This document shows, piece after piece, positions 56,101 through 64,000 of a DNA stretch of 64,000 nt. The notes beneath the pieces are model-generated. The model had not been told where the DNA came from and did no database searches. It worked only from the letters and a program-made list of their open reading frames with translations. Within the stretch, counting starts at the first letter, position 1; every line of letters starts with the position of its first letter. The stretch covers positions 1,426,001-1,490,000 of the forward strand of contig NZ_CP132744.1 in assembly GCF_037477895.1 (NCBI RefSeq). Direction: 5' to 3'. This stretch comes from Mycetohabitans endofungorum (GTDB lineage Bacteria; Pseudomonadota; Gammaproteobacteria; Burkholderiales; Burkholderiaceae). The position numbers and the translations under genes are program-made.

Positions 56101-59100
56101 ACCTGCCTCAGACACGTTCAGCTCGAGATCGAACTTCACGACGTCATACTCCAGCTCAGCCGGCGTGGCCGTGAGCCCAGGTAGACGCCACTCGTTTGGC
56201 TCATTGTTCTGCCACGCCAACATCACCTGGAACAGCGGCGTATGATTCATTCGACGCGGCGGCTGCACGATCTCGACCACTTGCTCAAACGGCAGATCCT
56301 GATGCGCCTGTGCGTCCAATGTCGCGCGCCGCACGCGCGCGAGCAGTTCGCTCGTATTGGGATCGCCGGATAAGTTGGCACGCAACGCTAACGTATTGAC
56401 AAAAAAGCCAATCAACGGCTCGATCGCAGCATGTCCGCGATTGGCGCTGGGCGTGCCAATGACTATGTCGTCTTGGCCCGATAACCGTGACAGTACCGCG
56501 CTCCATGCGGCGAGCACCGTCATAAATAGCGTCGTACCGTGCTCCGCGCTTAAGCGCTTGAGCGCTTGCGTGGTGGCCGCATCAATGCGCACCGGCACCT
56601 GTGCGCCGGCAAACGACTGTTGCGCCGGACGCGGCCGATCGGTCGGTAGCTCCAGCAGCACCGGTGCGTCGGCCAGCGTCGCACGCCAATAGTCGCTTTG
56701 CGCCCGCAGCCGCTCACCCGAGAGCCACTGCCGTTGCCACGCCGCATAATCCGAATACTGAACCGCCAATGGCGGCAACGGATCCGGTTGGTCTCTACAG
56801 GCGGCCGTGTATAGCGCATTCAATTCCCTCACCAGCACACCGACCGACCAGCCGTCTGACACGATGTGATGTTGCGTCAGCACCAGCACGTGCTCGTCAT
56901 CCGACAACTGAATCCCGCACGCGCGCAGCAGCGGCCCGTGCGCCAGATCGAACGGCGCTTGTGCAGCCTCGGCGCTCAGTCGCACCAGTTGAGCCTGCGC
57001 ATCGGGCACATCACGCAAGTCATGCCAGCTCATCGGCACGCCTGTGTCGGCGGACAGCAGCTGAACTTGCGGCTGGCCTTCGACGCTGACGAACACCGAG
57101 CGCAGCGCGTCATGACGCGCAAGGAGCGCATCCAGCGCTTGCTGCCATGCGGCTCGGTTCAGCGGCCCATGCACACGCCACGCGAGCGGCATGTGATAGG
57201 TGCGACTCACACCGTCGAGTTGCGCGAGAAACCATAGCCGTTGCTGCGCAAACGACAGCGGCAAATGGCCTTCTCGCGACACCGGCGTGATCTCAGGCAG
57301 CGTATCGGTGCCGTGATGCCATTGCGCATCCACCGCGGTAGCGAATGCAGCGAGCGTCGGTGATGCGAACAGCGTCGCCAGTGGCACGTCGGCACCGAGT
57401 GCACTCACCCGGTTCATCAAACGCACCGCCAACAAAGAATGACCGCCGAGCGCAAAGAAGCTATCGTGCCGACCCACACGTTCGACACCCAATAGCTCCG
57501 CCCAGATCTCAGCCAGCGTCGTCTCGAGCTCGCCTTGCGGCGCTTCATATGCTTGATGCGCCAGCGCGGCGTCATCCGGTGCCGGCAGTGCACGCCGATC
57601 AAGCTTGCCGTTGGGTGTTAGCGGAAACGCATCGAGCCGCACAAACGCACTGGGCACCATATACTCGGGCAGCCTCGCCGCCACCTGTGCGCGCAGCGTG
57701 CTCGCCAGTTGCTCGTCCGCTTCGGCCTGCACATACGCAACCAGCCGCTTATCCACGCCCTCACCTGTTGTTACCACCACCGCGTCGCGCACTTGCGGGT
57801 GTTGCACGAGGCACGCCGCAACCTCACCCGGCTCAATGCGAAAGCCGCGTATCTTGACTTGGTCATCGTTGCGCCCCAAGAACTCTAGATTGCCGTCCGG
57901 TAAATAACGCGCTACATCCCCGGTCTTATACAGCCGCGCACCCGCGTCATCTGAAAACGGATCCGGCACAAAGCGCTCGGCGGTTAACTCTGGGCGTTTC
58001 AGGTAACCGCGTGCGACGCCTGCGCCACCAATATACAACTCGCCGACCGCACCCAGTGGCACCGGCTGCCCGTAGCAATCCAGCAAATAAATCCGTGTGT
58101 TCGCGATAGGGCGGCCACCAATATAAGACCGACTATCTGCTGTACTCAACTGCCCACAAGCCACTACAACCGTTGTTTCGGCCGGACCATAGAGATCCAC
58201 CAACGTAAGCCCAGCAGGCAGTACTTGTCTTAAATGAGGGAAACGTTCACCTCCCGTGAATAAATAACGCAAACTGTTTGGCATTCTCTGATCAGCCAAT
58301 GCCATAACAGCTAGCGGCGTGACCAGGAAAGACGCATTTAAATTCTGTTGTTGCCACCATTGCAACAAAGCTGAAACGTCCTTAGATATAGTGCGAGGTG
58401 GAATTACAAACTCATACCCACCAATTAGGCCTGACCAAAGCTCCCACACGCTCGCGTCAAACGCCACACCTGCAGTAAGTGCGCTTCGACAACCCTTCTG
58501 CACGTTGAACGTACGACCATGCCATGTACAAAGATTAATAAGATTGCGATGCTCAACCATCACACCCTTCGGCGTGCCGGTGGAGCCAGATGTATAGATT
58601 ACGTACGCCAGATGTCGGGACTTCAGGCCTGGCACTGACGGATTTGTCTCAGCCTGATGGGGTAACGTGTTTGGATCGAGCACCGTGCGATGAGCCAAGG
58701 CCGCCTCACCCAGCGCGGCGCGGCCCGCCGCATCGGCCAGCACGATCTTGGGTGCCGCATCCTGCAACATATGCGTGAGCCGCTCGCCCGGATAGGCTGG
58801 ATCGAGCGGCACATACGCCCCGCCCGCTTTCAGAATCGCCAACGACCCCACGACCAGCGCCGACGAGCGCTCGACACAGATCGCCACCCGGGTCTCTGGC
58901 CTGACACCCCACTCAATCAGCTGGTGTGCGAGGCGATTGGCCTGTGCGTTCAGCTGCGCATAGCTGAACGTTTGTTCCTCATACACCAGCGCCGGTGTTT
59001 CGGGCGTACGCTCGACCTGCGCTTCGAATAGCTGGTGCACGCACCAGTGCGACGGATACGCCTGCTGCGTCGCATTCCATGTCTGCAGCAGCAATTGGCG

Positions 59101-62100
59101 CTCGGCCGGTGACAGCAGCTCAAGCGTGGCCACCGGCTGCTGTGGGCGAGCCACCATTGTTTGCAACATCGTCTGTAGATACCCGACGTGCCGCTCGATC
59201 GTGGATTGATCGAACAACGCCGTCGCATACCCTAAGCTGCCGATGATCTCCTCACCTGCCTCAGATAAGTTCAGCTCGAGATCGAACTTCACGACGTCAT
59301 ACTCCAGCTCAGCCGGCGTGACCGTGAGCCCGGGTAGGCACCACTCGTCTGGCTCATTGCTCTGCCACGCCAACATCACCTGGAACAGCGGTGTATGATT
59401 CATTCGACGCGGCGGTTGCGCAATCTCCACCACTTGCTCGAACGGCAGGTCCTGATGCGCTTGCGCGTCCAGCGTCGCGCGCCGCACGCGCGCGAGCAAC
59501 TGGGCGGTATCGGGCTCGCCCGACAAATCCACGCGCAACGCCAGCGTATTGACAAAAAAACCAATCAACGGCTCGATCTGGCGGTGGTTACGATTAGCGC
59601 TGGGCGTGCCGATAACCACGTCGTGCTGGCCCGACAGGCGCGCGAGTACCGCACTCCATGCGGCAATCATCGTCATAAATAGCGTCGTGCCATGCTCCGC
59701 GCTTAAGCGCTTGAGCGCTTGCGTGGTGGCCGCATCAATGCGCACCGGCACCTGTGCGCCGGCAAACGACTGTTGCGCCGGACGCGGCCGATCGGTCGGT
59801 AGCCCCAGCAGCACCGGTGCGTCGGCCAGCGTCGCACGCCAATAGTCGCTTTGCGCCTGCAGCCGCTCGCCCATGAGCCACTGTCGCTGCCACGCTGCAT
59901 AATCCGGATACTGAACTGCCAATGGCGGCAACGGATCCGGTTGGCCTCTACAGGCGGCCGTGTATAGCGCATTCAATTCCCGCACCAGCACCCCGATCGA
60001 CCAGCCGTCTGACACGATGTGATGTTGCGTCAGCACCAGCACGTGCTCGTCATCCGACAACTGAATCCCGCACGCGCGCAGCAACGGCCCGTGCGCCAGA
60101 TCGAACAGCGCTTGTGCAGCCTCGGCGCTCAGTCGCACCAGTTGAGCCTGCGCATCGGGCACATCACGCAAGTCATGCCAGCTCATCGGCACGCCTGTGT
60201 CGGCGGGCAGCAGCTGAACTTGCGGCTGGCCCTCGACGCTGACGAACACCGAGCGCAGCGCGTCATGACGCGCAAGGAGCGCATCCAGCGCTTGCTGCCA
60301 TGCGGCTCGATTCAGCGGCCCGTGCACACGCCACGCGAGCGGCATGTGATAGGTGCGACTCACACCGTCGAGTTGCGCGAGAAACCATAGCCGTTGCTGC
60401 GCAAACGACAGCGGTAAATGGCCTTCTCGCGACACCGGCGTGATCTCAGGCAGCGTATCGGTGCCGTGATGCCATTGCGCCTCAACCGCGGTAGCGAATG
60501 CAGCGAGCGTCGGTGATGCGAACAGCGTCGCCAGTGGCACATCGGCACCGAGTGCACTCACCCGGTTCATCAAACGCACCGCCAACAAAGAATGACCGCC
60601 GAGCGCAAAGAAGCTGTCGTGCCGACCGACCTGCTTCACACCCAATAGCTCCGCCCAGATCTCAGCCAGCGTCGTCTCAAGCTCGCCTTGCGGCGCTTCA
60701 TACGCTTGGTGCACGAGCGCATCGATATCAGGCTCCGGCAGCGCACGCCGGTCGAGCTTGCCATTGGGCGTCAACGGAAATGCATCGAGCCGCACAAACG
60801 CGGCCGGCACCATATAATCGGGCAACCGAGCGGCCACATGCGCATGCAGCGTGCTGGCCAGGGGCGCATCGGATTCAGCAATGACATAGGCGACAAGTCG
60901 CGTGTCCTCGCCGTCGCCGCGCGCAAGCATCACCGCATCGCGCACCTGCGGGTGCTGGGCCAAGCATGCCTCAATCTCGCCCGGCTCGACTCGTTGGCCG
61001 CGCAGCTTAATCTGATCGTCGATGCGGCCAACATAGTCAAGTTGACCATCCACCCGCCATCTGGCCAAGTCGCCCGTTCGGTACAGCCGCTCGCCGTGCC
61101 CGAACGGGTTGGCGATAAAGCGCTCAGCGCTTAACACGGGCTGATTGAAGTAACCGCGTGCCAAGCCCACGCCCGCGATATATAGCTCGCCGGTCACACC
61201 CGGTGGCAACGGCTTAAGCTGTCGATCCAATACATACACGCGCACATTCGACAACGGCTGGCCGATCGGCACCGCGCCCTGTGTGTCGGGTACGGCCGCA
61301 AACCAGGTCGATGTCATCGTGCATTCGGTCGGGCCGTACTGATTGAACACCTGCACCTGCGCGCCGAGCGTTTGATGCACGCGCGTGACAAGCTGCGCGT
61401 CCAGCGCTTCGCCACTCACCAAGATCGTGCGCAGTGCCCTACCCACGCCCCGATGTTCAGCCGCCTGACAGATACTACGCAGCAAGCTGGGCGTCATACT
61501 GAGCAATGCCGTGACACGCTGCTCATGGAGCGCATCCACATAGCGGTGCGGCTCCTTAGCGTGCGCGGTCGGGATCAGCACGACGCGTGCACCGGCAATA
61601 AGTGGGCCGATTAGGTCACGCACCGACGCGTCAAAGGCCAGACTCGCGACATTGAGCACTACATCTTTTTCGGTGACACGATAATGGCGAACCAAAAAGT
61701 TCAGGTAATTGGCTGCACCGCGATGCCGGGTCATCACCCCTTTAGGCTGGCCCGTTGAGCCTGACGTATAGGTCACGTATGCGAGATGCTCAGACAAAAC
61801 ACCGCTGGCCGCACGCGTGTCGGGCCCAGCCTCGATCTGCGCCCAGTCGGTATCCAGGCGCACGCACTGTACAGCGGTGCGCGGCAACGCTTGCTGCAGG
61901 GACGACTGTGTGACCAGGACCGGCGCGCGCGCCTGCTGCATCATGTACGCGAGGCGCTCGCGCGGATAGCTCGGATCCAGCGGTAAATACGCGCCTCCAG
62001 CCTTTAAGATGCCCAGTACGCCGACCACCATCTCGATCGAGCGCTCCACGCATAACCCCACGACGACGTCGGGTCCGACGCCCAGTGTGCGCAAATGCCA

Positions 62101-63558
62101 CGCCAGTTGATTGGCCCGACGCTCTAGTTCAGCGTACGTGATTGACTGCGCGCCCAACACGACAGCCTCCGCCTGCGGCGTGCGCTCGACCTGCGCTTCG
62201 AACAATTGATCCACGCTTAGGTTATCGGGATATGATGCCGCCGTTGCGTTCCAGTCGCGCAGCAGTCGCTGCCGCTCGCTCGCATCGAGCAGATCGATGT
62301 CGCCCAACGGCTGTGTTGGAGCCGCGGCCAGCGTTTGCAGGAACCGAACAAACCGGTGTTGATGCGCAACCAGCTCATCTGCGGTATAACAAGCCGGATT
62401 CGCGTCAAAGTCGATCCGTAACGAACCGTCGTCTGCTCGCGGACAGACCGTGACCCTCAGATCGTCAACCGGACCATTGAGCAAAGGATGCGTCGTCGAG
62501 GTCAGCTCACCAAAGGTCAGGGCGTCGTCAAGCGGCATGACATGAACAGCGATTCTAAACAGAGGCTGGCCGGACGCCAGTCTAGTTGAGCGCAGCAACG
62601 CGTCACTCGAGTCACATAAGCCCCGCCGCCCGCGTTGGATCTCGTGCTCAGCCTGCTGCATCAACGATATCAGGCTCATGCCCAATTGCACCGTCAATCG
62701 AAGCGGCATCATGGCGCCACTACCGAGCGGAGAAGGCTCAGCCGCCCCCCAGGCGGAGCAGCCCAACACCACGTCGTGCGCGCCGATCAGCCGAGACAGA
62801 TACGCGGCCATCGCGGCTGTTATCAACAAGGTCAATTGCGCGGTATCGCCCGCATGATCGCCTAACGCGTGGGACGGCAACGCCATGGTATGACGCAGTG
62901 CCGGCTGCAGCGCCGGCGCACATCGGCTTGCCAGGGTGGCCGGCTCCGGCCAATGCGCATCCCGCTCGAACCGATACGCGTCATCACAGGCCCCTAGGGC
63001 TGAAGCGGGGGACTGCGCGTCGCACGCTAATGCGGGCGCCCATTGCTCGAAAGGAGGTGACATGCCCGCATACAGCATGCGATACACGTGCGCGACGCGC
63101 TGCGCAATAAGATGAGCGCCGTGCACATCGATCAAGAGCGCGTGGTAGCGCTGATACCACAGCACCCGATCCGGTGCCGTATGCAACAGCGCATAACGAA
63201 AGAGCGGTTTGTGTAAAACATTGAACGGCTGTTCACAATCGGCATGCATCCATGCGTCGGCTGCCGCCTGAGGATTGGCTTCCCCACTGAAATCAATCAG
63301 CGGCAATGGCCACTGTGGTGAACCAATATATTGTCGAAGACGGTCCTCACTTTCGACAAATTGCAACCGCAGATGGTCCACTTCGTCCACTACCTGACGT
63401 AAGGCGGCTTCAAACTGCGCGATGTCAATGGCATCTTCAATCATCGTGTAGCGCGCTACACAATACACTGGACTTGCCAAGGGCAACCGTTGGTCAATTC
63501 CCTGATCGGTTTGAGCCGCACTGAGCGGATCAGTCACTGCCATCACGCAAGCAGACAT
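50161..63558 (-). CDS. Four-module non-ribosomal peptide synthetase with TE
   Basis: A 4465-residue enzyme, start ATG at 63558 behind AGGAG. Module 1 (residues 1-1010): EntF-like C domain whose HHxxxDG reads HALLIDV near residue 136, A1 and T1. Module 2: C (HHIVSDG near 1179), A2, T2. Module 3: C (HHIVSDG near 2230), A3, T3. Module 4: dual epimerisation/condensation domain with HHLLARDGD and HHLIDDN (near 3323), A4, T4. A thioesterase ends the protein with GWSLGG (Ser near 4303), then LLDSHPR and a His in HCVHRK. All four T domains have GGHSL. Pocket residues of A3 read DFWNIGMVH(K), the Thr code, and of A4 DLYNNALTY(K), an Ala code. A2 reads DAWLFGLVV, hydrophobic; A1 (DARSLSQMT) is unassigned. 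Predicted product X-hydrophobic-D-Thr-Ala. No other biosynthetic gene lies in the window; the cluster may continue beyond 64 kb. Confidence 0.95.
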   Translation of the reverse strand: MSACVMAVTDPLSAAQTDQGIDQRLPLASPVYCVARYTMIEDAIDIAQFEAALRQVVDEVDHLRLQFVESEDRLRQYIGSPQWPLPLIDFSGEANPQAAADAWMHADCEQPFNVLHKPLFRYALLHTAPDRVLWYQRYHALLIDVHGAHLIAQRVAHVYRMLYAGMSPPFEQWAPALACDAQSPASALGACDDAYRFERDAHWPEPATLASRCAPALQPALRHTMALPSHALGDHAGDTAQLTLLITAAMAAYLSRLIGAHDVVLGCSAWGAAEPSPLGSGAMMPLRLTVQLGMSLISLMQQAEHEIQRGRRGLCDSSDALLRSTRLASGQPLFRIAVHVMPLDDALTFGELTSTTHPLLNGPVDDLRVTVCPRADDGSLRIDFDANPACYTADELVAHQHRFVRFLQTLAAAPTQPLGDIDLLDASERQRLLRDWNATAASYPDNLSVDQLFEAQVERTPQAEAVVLGAQSITYAELERRANQLAWHLRTLGVGPDVVVGLCVERSIEMVVGVLGILKAGGAYLPLDPSYPRERLAYMMQQARAPVLVTQSSLQQALPRTAVQCVRLDTDWAQIEAGPDTRAASGVLSEHLAYVTYTSGSTGQPKGVMTRHRGAANYLNFLVRHYRVTEKDVVLNVASLAFDASVRDLIGPLIAGARVVLIPTAHAKEPHRYVDALHEQRVTALLSMTPSLLRSICQAAEHRGVGRALRTILVSGEALDAQLVTRVHQTLGAQVQVFNQYGPTECTMTSTWFAAVPDTQGAVPIGQPLSNVRVYVLDRQLKPLPPGVTGELYIAGVGLARGYFNQPVLSAERFIANPFGHGERLYRTGDLARWRVDGQLDYVGRIDDQIKLRGQRVEPGEIEACLAQHPQVRDAVMLARGDGEDTRLVAYVIAESDAPLASTLHAHVAARLPDYMVPAAFVRLDAFPLTPNGKLDRRALPEPDIDALVHQAYEAPQGELETTLAEIWAELLGVKQVGRHDSFFALGGHSLLAVRLMNRVSALGADVPLATLFASPTLAAFATAVEAQWHHGTDTLPEITPVSREGHLPLSFAQQRLWFLAQLDGVSRTYHMPLAWRVHGPLNRAAWQQALDALLARHDALRSVFVSVEGQPQVQLLPADTGVPMSWHDLRDVPDAQAQLVRLSAEAAQALFDLAHGPLLRACGIQLSDDEHVLVLTQHHIVSDGWSIGVLVRELNALYTAACRGQPDPLPPLAVQYPDYAAWQRQWLMGERLQAQSDYWRATLADAPVLLGLPTDRPRPAQQSFAGAQVPVRIDAATTQALKRLSAEHGTTLFMTMIAAWSAVLARLSGQHDVVIGTPSANRNHRQIEPLIGFFVNTLALRVDLSGEPDTAQLLARVRRATLDAQAHQDLPFEQVVEIAQPPRRMNHTPLFQVMLAWQSNEPDEWCLPGLTVTPAELEYDVVKFDLELNLSEAGEEIIGSLGYATALFDQSTIERHVGYLQTMLQTMVARPQQPVATLELLSPAERQLLLQTWNATQQAYPSHWCVHQLFEAQVERTPETPALVYEEQTFSYAQLNAQANRLAHQLIEWGVRPETRVAICVERSSALVVGSLAILKAGGAYVPLDPAYPGERLTHMLQDAAPKIVLADAAGRAALGEAALAHRTVLDPNTLPHQAETNPSVPGLKSRHLAYVIYTSGSTGTPKGVMVEHRNLINLCTWHGRTFNVQKGCRSALTAGVAFDASVWELWSGLIGGYEFVIPPRTISKDVSALLQWWQQQNLNASFLVTPLAVMALADQRMPNSLRYLFTGGERFPHLRQVLPAGLTLVDLYGPAETTVVVACGQLSTADSRSYIGGRPIANTRIYLLDCYGQPVPLGAVGELYIGGAGVARGYLKRPELTAERFVPDPFSDDAGARLYKTGDVARYLPDGNLEFLGRNDDQVKIRGFRIEPGEVAACLVQHPQVRDAVVVTTGEGVDKRLVAYVQAEADEQLASTLRAQVAARLPEYMVPSAFVRLDAFPLTPNGKLDRRALPAPDDAALAHQAYEAPQGELETTLAEIWAELLGVERVGRHDSFFALGGHSLLAVRLMNRVSALGADVPLATLFASPTLAAFATAVDAQWHHGTDTLPEITPVSREGHLPLSFAQQRLWFLAQLDGVSRTYHMPLAWRVHGPLNRAAWQQALDALLARHDALRSVFVSVEGQPQVQLLSADTGVPMSWHDLRDVPDAQAQLVRLSAEAAQAPFDLAHGPLLRACGIQLSDDEHVLVLTQHHIVSDGWSVGVLVRELNALYTAACRDQPDPLPPLAVQYSDYAAWQRQWLSGERLRAQSDYWRATLADAPVLLELPTDRPRPAQQSFAGAQVPVRIDAATTQALKRLSAEHGTTLFMTVLAAWSAVLSRLSGQDDIVIGTPSANRGHAAIEPLIGFFVNTLALRANLSGDPNTSELLARVRRATLDAQAHQDLPFEQVVEIVQPPRRMNHTPLFQVMLAWQNNEPNEWRLPGLTATPAELEYDVVKFDLELNVSEAGDEIIGRLAYATALFERSTIERHVRYLETMLRAMVASPQQPVATLQILGPDERQLLLQTRNATQQAYPAHRCVHQLFEEQVERTPEATALVFEDQTFSYAQLNAQANRLAHQLIEWGVKPDTRVAICVERSPALVAGLLAILKAGGAYVPLDPSYPSERLAHILADAAPKIVLADAAGRAALGEAVLAECTVLDPATLPALPDTNPSIAALTARHLAYVIYTSGSTGTPKGVMVEHAQVVRLFEATQPWYGFNEHDTWCLFHSFAFDFSVWELWGALRYGGKLVIVPHSIARSADAFYQLICEQGVTVLNQTPSAFKALMASQAHSALSDQLRYVILGGEALEPTLLQAWYATHDEHHPQLVNMYGITEATVHVTYRPLRQQDSEQAGSPVGIRIPDLTIYLLDAHGQPVPLGAVGELYIGGAGVARGYLNRPALSAERFVPDPFSDEAGARLYKTGDVARYLPDGNLEFLGRNDEQVKIRGFRIEPGEIAACLIQHPQVRDAVVLATGEGSDKRLVAYVQAEADEQLASTLRAQMAARLPEYMVPSAFVRLDAFPLTPNGKLDRRALPAPDDAALAHQAYEAPQGELETTLAEIWTELLGVKQVGRHDSFFALGGHSLLAVQLIERLRRQGLSVSVRALFEAPTLSALAQTLGQRRDVVAPPNAITPDTTAITPSMLPLIELTQADIDKIVKQVPGGVANIQDIYALSPPQDGLLFHHLLARDGDPYLLMLQLAFDTRARLDQYLHALQQVIDRHDMLRTAFVWEGLSTPAQVVWRHARLPVTELTLDVGDGPIAEQMARRFDPRHTRLDLTQAPLLHCAIAQDNEGRWLLMQRLHHLIDDNTTLKMVQNEVRVVLEGRGDTLLPAQPFRNLVAQARLGVSEEAHARFFTELLADVEPTLPFGLAQVRRDGSEVSESHWRLPPALNDRLRAHARHLSVSLACLCHLAWAQVLARASGQQRVVFGTVLFGRMQAGSGADRAMGLFINTLPLRVDLDGSVQAAVHATHARLAALLEHEHASLALVQRCSGVPVDMPLFSALLNYRHNAMDSGERSGLPGVELLGAQERTNYPLTLSVDDDGQSLGLTAQSVPSLEPERVCAYMQQALHSLADALEATPDISVQQLQVLPEAERQLLLETWNATQQAYPKHRCVHQLFEAQVERTPEAPALVFEDQTLSYAQLNARANRLAHQLIELGVKPDARVAICVQRSPALVVGLLAILKAGGAYVPLDPSYPSERLAHILADAAPNMVLADAAGRAALGEAALAECTVLDPATLPALLDTNPSVAELTARHLAYVIYTSGSTGTPKGVMVEHAQAVNFLCWAVQTFTPLETQHTLFATSISFDLSVYECFVPLAQGSTVHLVKDALALMHQTQPVSLINTVPSALQSLLAHRANLSSVTTMNLAGESLTARFIEQIFEQTPIQRLCNLYGPSESTTYSTWRPMQRGEAWIESIGRPIANTRVYLLDAHGQPVPLGAVGELYIGGAGVARGYLNRPALTAERFVPDPFSDEAGARLYKTGDLARYLPDGNLEYLGRNDEQVKIRGFRIEPEEIEACLTAHPRVRDAVVLATGEGQDKRLVAYVVAQPDEALVSTLRAHVSARLPEYMIPSAFVRLDAFPLTPSGKLDRRALPAPDDDALAHQAYEAPQGELETTLAAIWAELLGIERVGRHDSFFALGGHSLLAMRLMSRVRDVLGVELAIRTLFEAPTLAGLAQRLVEQPGSQKSQESSFSVLLALKPQGSRPPLFCIHPGMGLSWSYMSLSPHLDNDQPLYGLQARGFDGARPLAPTIEAMASDYLEQIRRIQPQGPYHLLGWSLGGIVAHSMAAQLEQHKESVALLALLDSHPRPGLLDDVPEFDEATHYAALVAQYGEKLISAMDEPLRRNAWEIAKNHCRILKNFSPPIYGGNALFLHATLVENQSHTPVPRDAWKPYVGGNIEIYDIHCVHRKLLEPEPAAAIGRVIAGKLNKLADQRRELA
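55985..57480 (-). repeat. Duplicated C-domain block, copy in module 3
   Basis: This 1.5-kb block is nearly the same as 59138-60633 at a constant offset of 3153 bases. In the parts compared by eye (57101-57240 and 60254-60393) only a few bases differ. It spans the whole C domain and reaches the T domain before it. Confidence 0.85.
59138..60633 (-). repeat. Duplicated C-domain block, copy in module 2
   Basis: Partner of 55985-57480. The DNA identity is much higher than that between the A domains on either side, which points to recent duplication or gene conversion. Confidence 0.85.
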
Positions 63559-64000
63559 CTGTATTCTCCTATCCAGACACAAGGCTGGCCCGGGGCTGAC
63601 GACGCACGACGGCGATGGCTAACTTGCCAGGTAGAAAGCAGATCGAGCCCTAAGTGGACCAATACTTCCAAAATGATGCTGGGCAGGCATCATACCTGCC
63701 ACTCGTACCGCTTTTTGCTGGGCATTGAGTTGAAAAACGGCGGGAATCACTTCACTACCCTTAATTTATACCCGAGCCCTTAATTTAATTACACAGATAC
63801 GCCGCTCTTTTTACCAATAAACCGCAGCGTTATCGCCTTCAGAACACCACAGCAAACCAGTACACCTATTTCAGCAATGGCTATGCCTGCCAATGGCCCA
63901 CAGCTTTATATGCGATAAAGAGGGCTGTGCACGTTGCCGAATAATACTATTGGCATTTAAGATCATTAATTTATCAACGAAGACCAGCCGAAACAATTCA
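63559..64000. other. Leader and upstream region of the NRPS gene
   Basis: The 440 bp are AT-richer than the coding regions. I see no firm promoter boxes. On the minus strand a short hydrophobic frame ending FIGKKSGVSV (stop at about 63787) could be the end of another small gene but has no support. Confidence 0.4.

Noticed and set aside
52000..63000. CRISPR-like or tandem repeats suggested by recurring blocks in the NRPS region
   Set aside because: The recurrences are spaced about 3.1 kb apart and correspond to homologous C, A and T domains, not to a repeat-spacer array.
63787..64000. Short hydrophobic minus-strand frame upstream of the NRPS
   Set aside because: No start codon with a ribosome site, an in-frame stop inside it and no family likeness; it cannot be told from chance.

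Overview
The window looks like a chromosome segment of a high-G+C betaproteobacterium of the Burkholderiaceae. Three things point this way: the housekeeping order smpB / ratA-rnfH / guaB-(membrane protein)-guaA, a PenA-like Tat-type class A beta-lactamase, and Burkholderia-like small proteins. A secreted GH18 chitinase, a very large NRPS gene, and many gene remnants and insertion-sequence scars fit a fungus-associated, genome-eroding lineage such as Mycetohabitans. That assignment is an inference from gene content, not a database match.

Layout. 1-1.9 kb: bioB (cut by the left edge) divergent from a GntR-family regulator, with two copies of one palindromic motif between them that resemble the BioR box. 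2.1-7.5 kb: dinB with a perfect LexA box, an OmpW remnant, the chitinase, an unrecognised membrane-protein fragment, a nitronate monooxygenase and a decayed DMT transporter. 7.5-13.4 kb: a class A PBP, two Hsp20 genes behind a sigma32-like promoter and a possible RNA thermometer, a XRE regulator whose end is fused to an HD-protein tail, and the beta-lactamase. 13.5-17.3 kb: a copper operon (Cys/His-rich protein, His-rich protein, TolC-like protein, multicopper oxidase). 17.7-28.6 kb: CspA, a LuxR-type regulator without a synthase gene, an esterase-OpgC pair, an MFS-PRC-barrel pair, a MerR-regulated zinc/cadmium ATPase and a Nuc-like phospholipase D. 28.85 kb: tRNA-Ser(GGA). 29.3-34.4 kb: a decaying oxidoreductase cluster in which intact ADH, SnoaL, SDR and AraC genes alternate with broken ALDH, quinone reductase, WrbA and SDR genes.

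34.6-42.7 kb is an acquired island. An IS5-type scar is followed by a FitAB-like toxin-antitoxin pair and then a tightly overlapped operon encoding a DNA methyltransferase, an SF2 helicase and a GIY-YIG nuclease. Remnants of an AlpA-like excisionase and of plasmid transfer genes follow. The three-gene operon looks like a defence or restriction-modification system of unusual composition and is the strongest candidate here for an under-described system. 42.8-49.4 kb returns to the conserved core (guaA, guaB, DMT transporter, rnfH, ratA, smpB).

49.4-63.6 kb: two transposase scars precede the 3' end of one 13.4-kb NRPS gene on the minus strand. It has four modules: C*-A-T / C-A-T / C-A-T / dual E/C-A-T-TE. 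The first C domain has lost its catalytic histidine. The C domains of modules 2 and 3 are a near-identical 1.5-kb duplication. A-domain pocket residues read as Thr for module 3 and Ala for module 4, and the dual E/C domain predicts D-configured Thr. The predicted product is a tetrapeptide X-(hydrophobic)-D-Thr-Ala, released or cyclised by the thioesterase.
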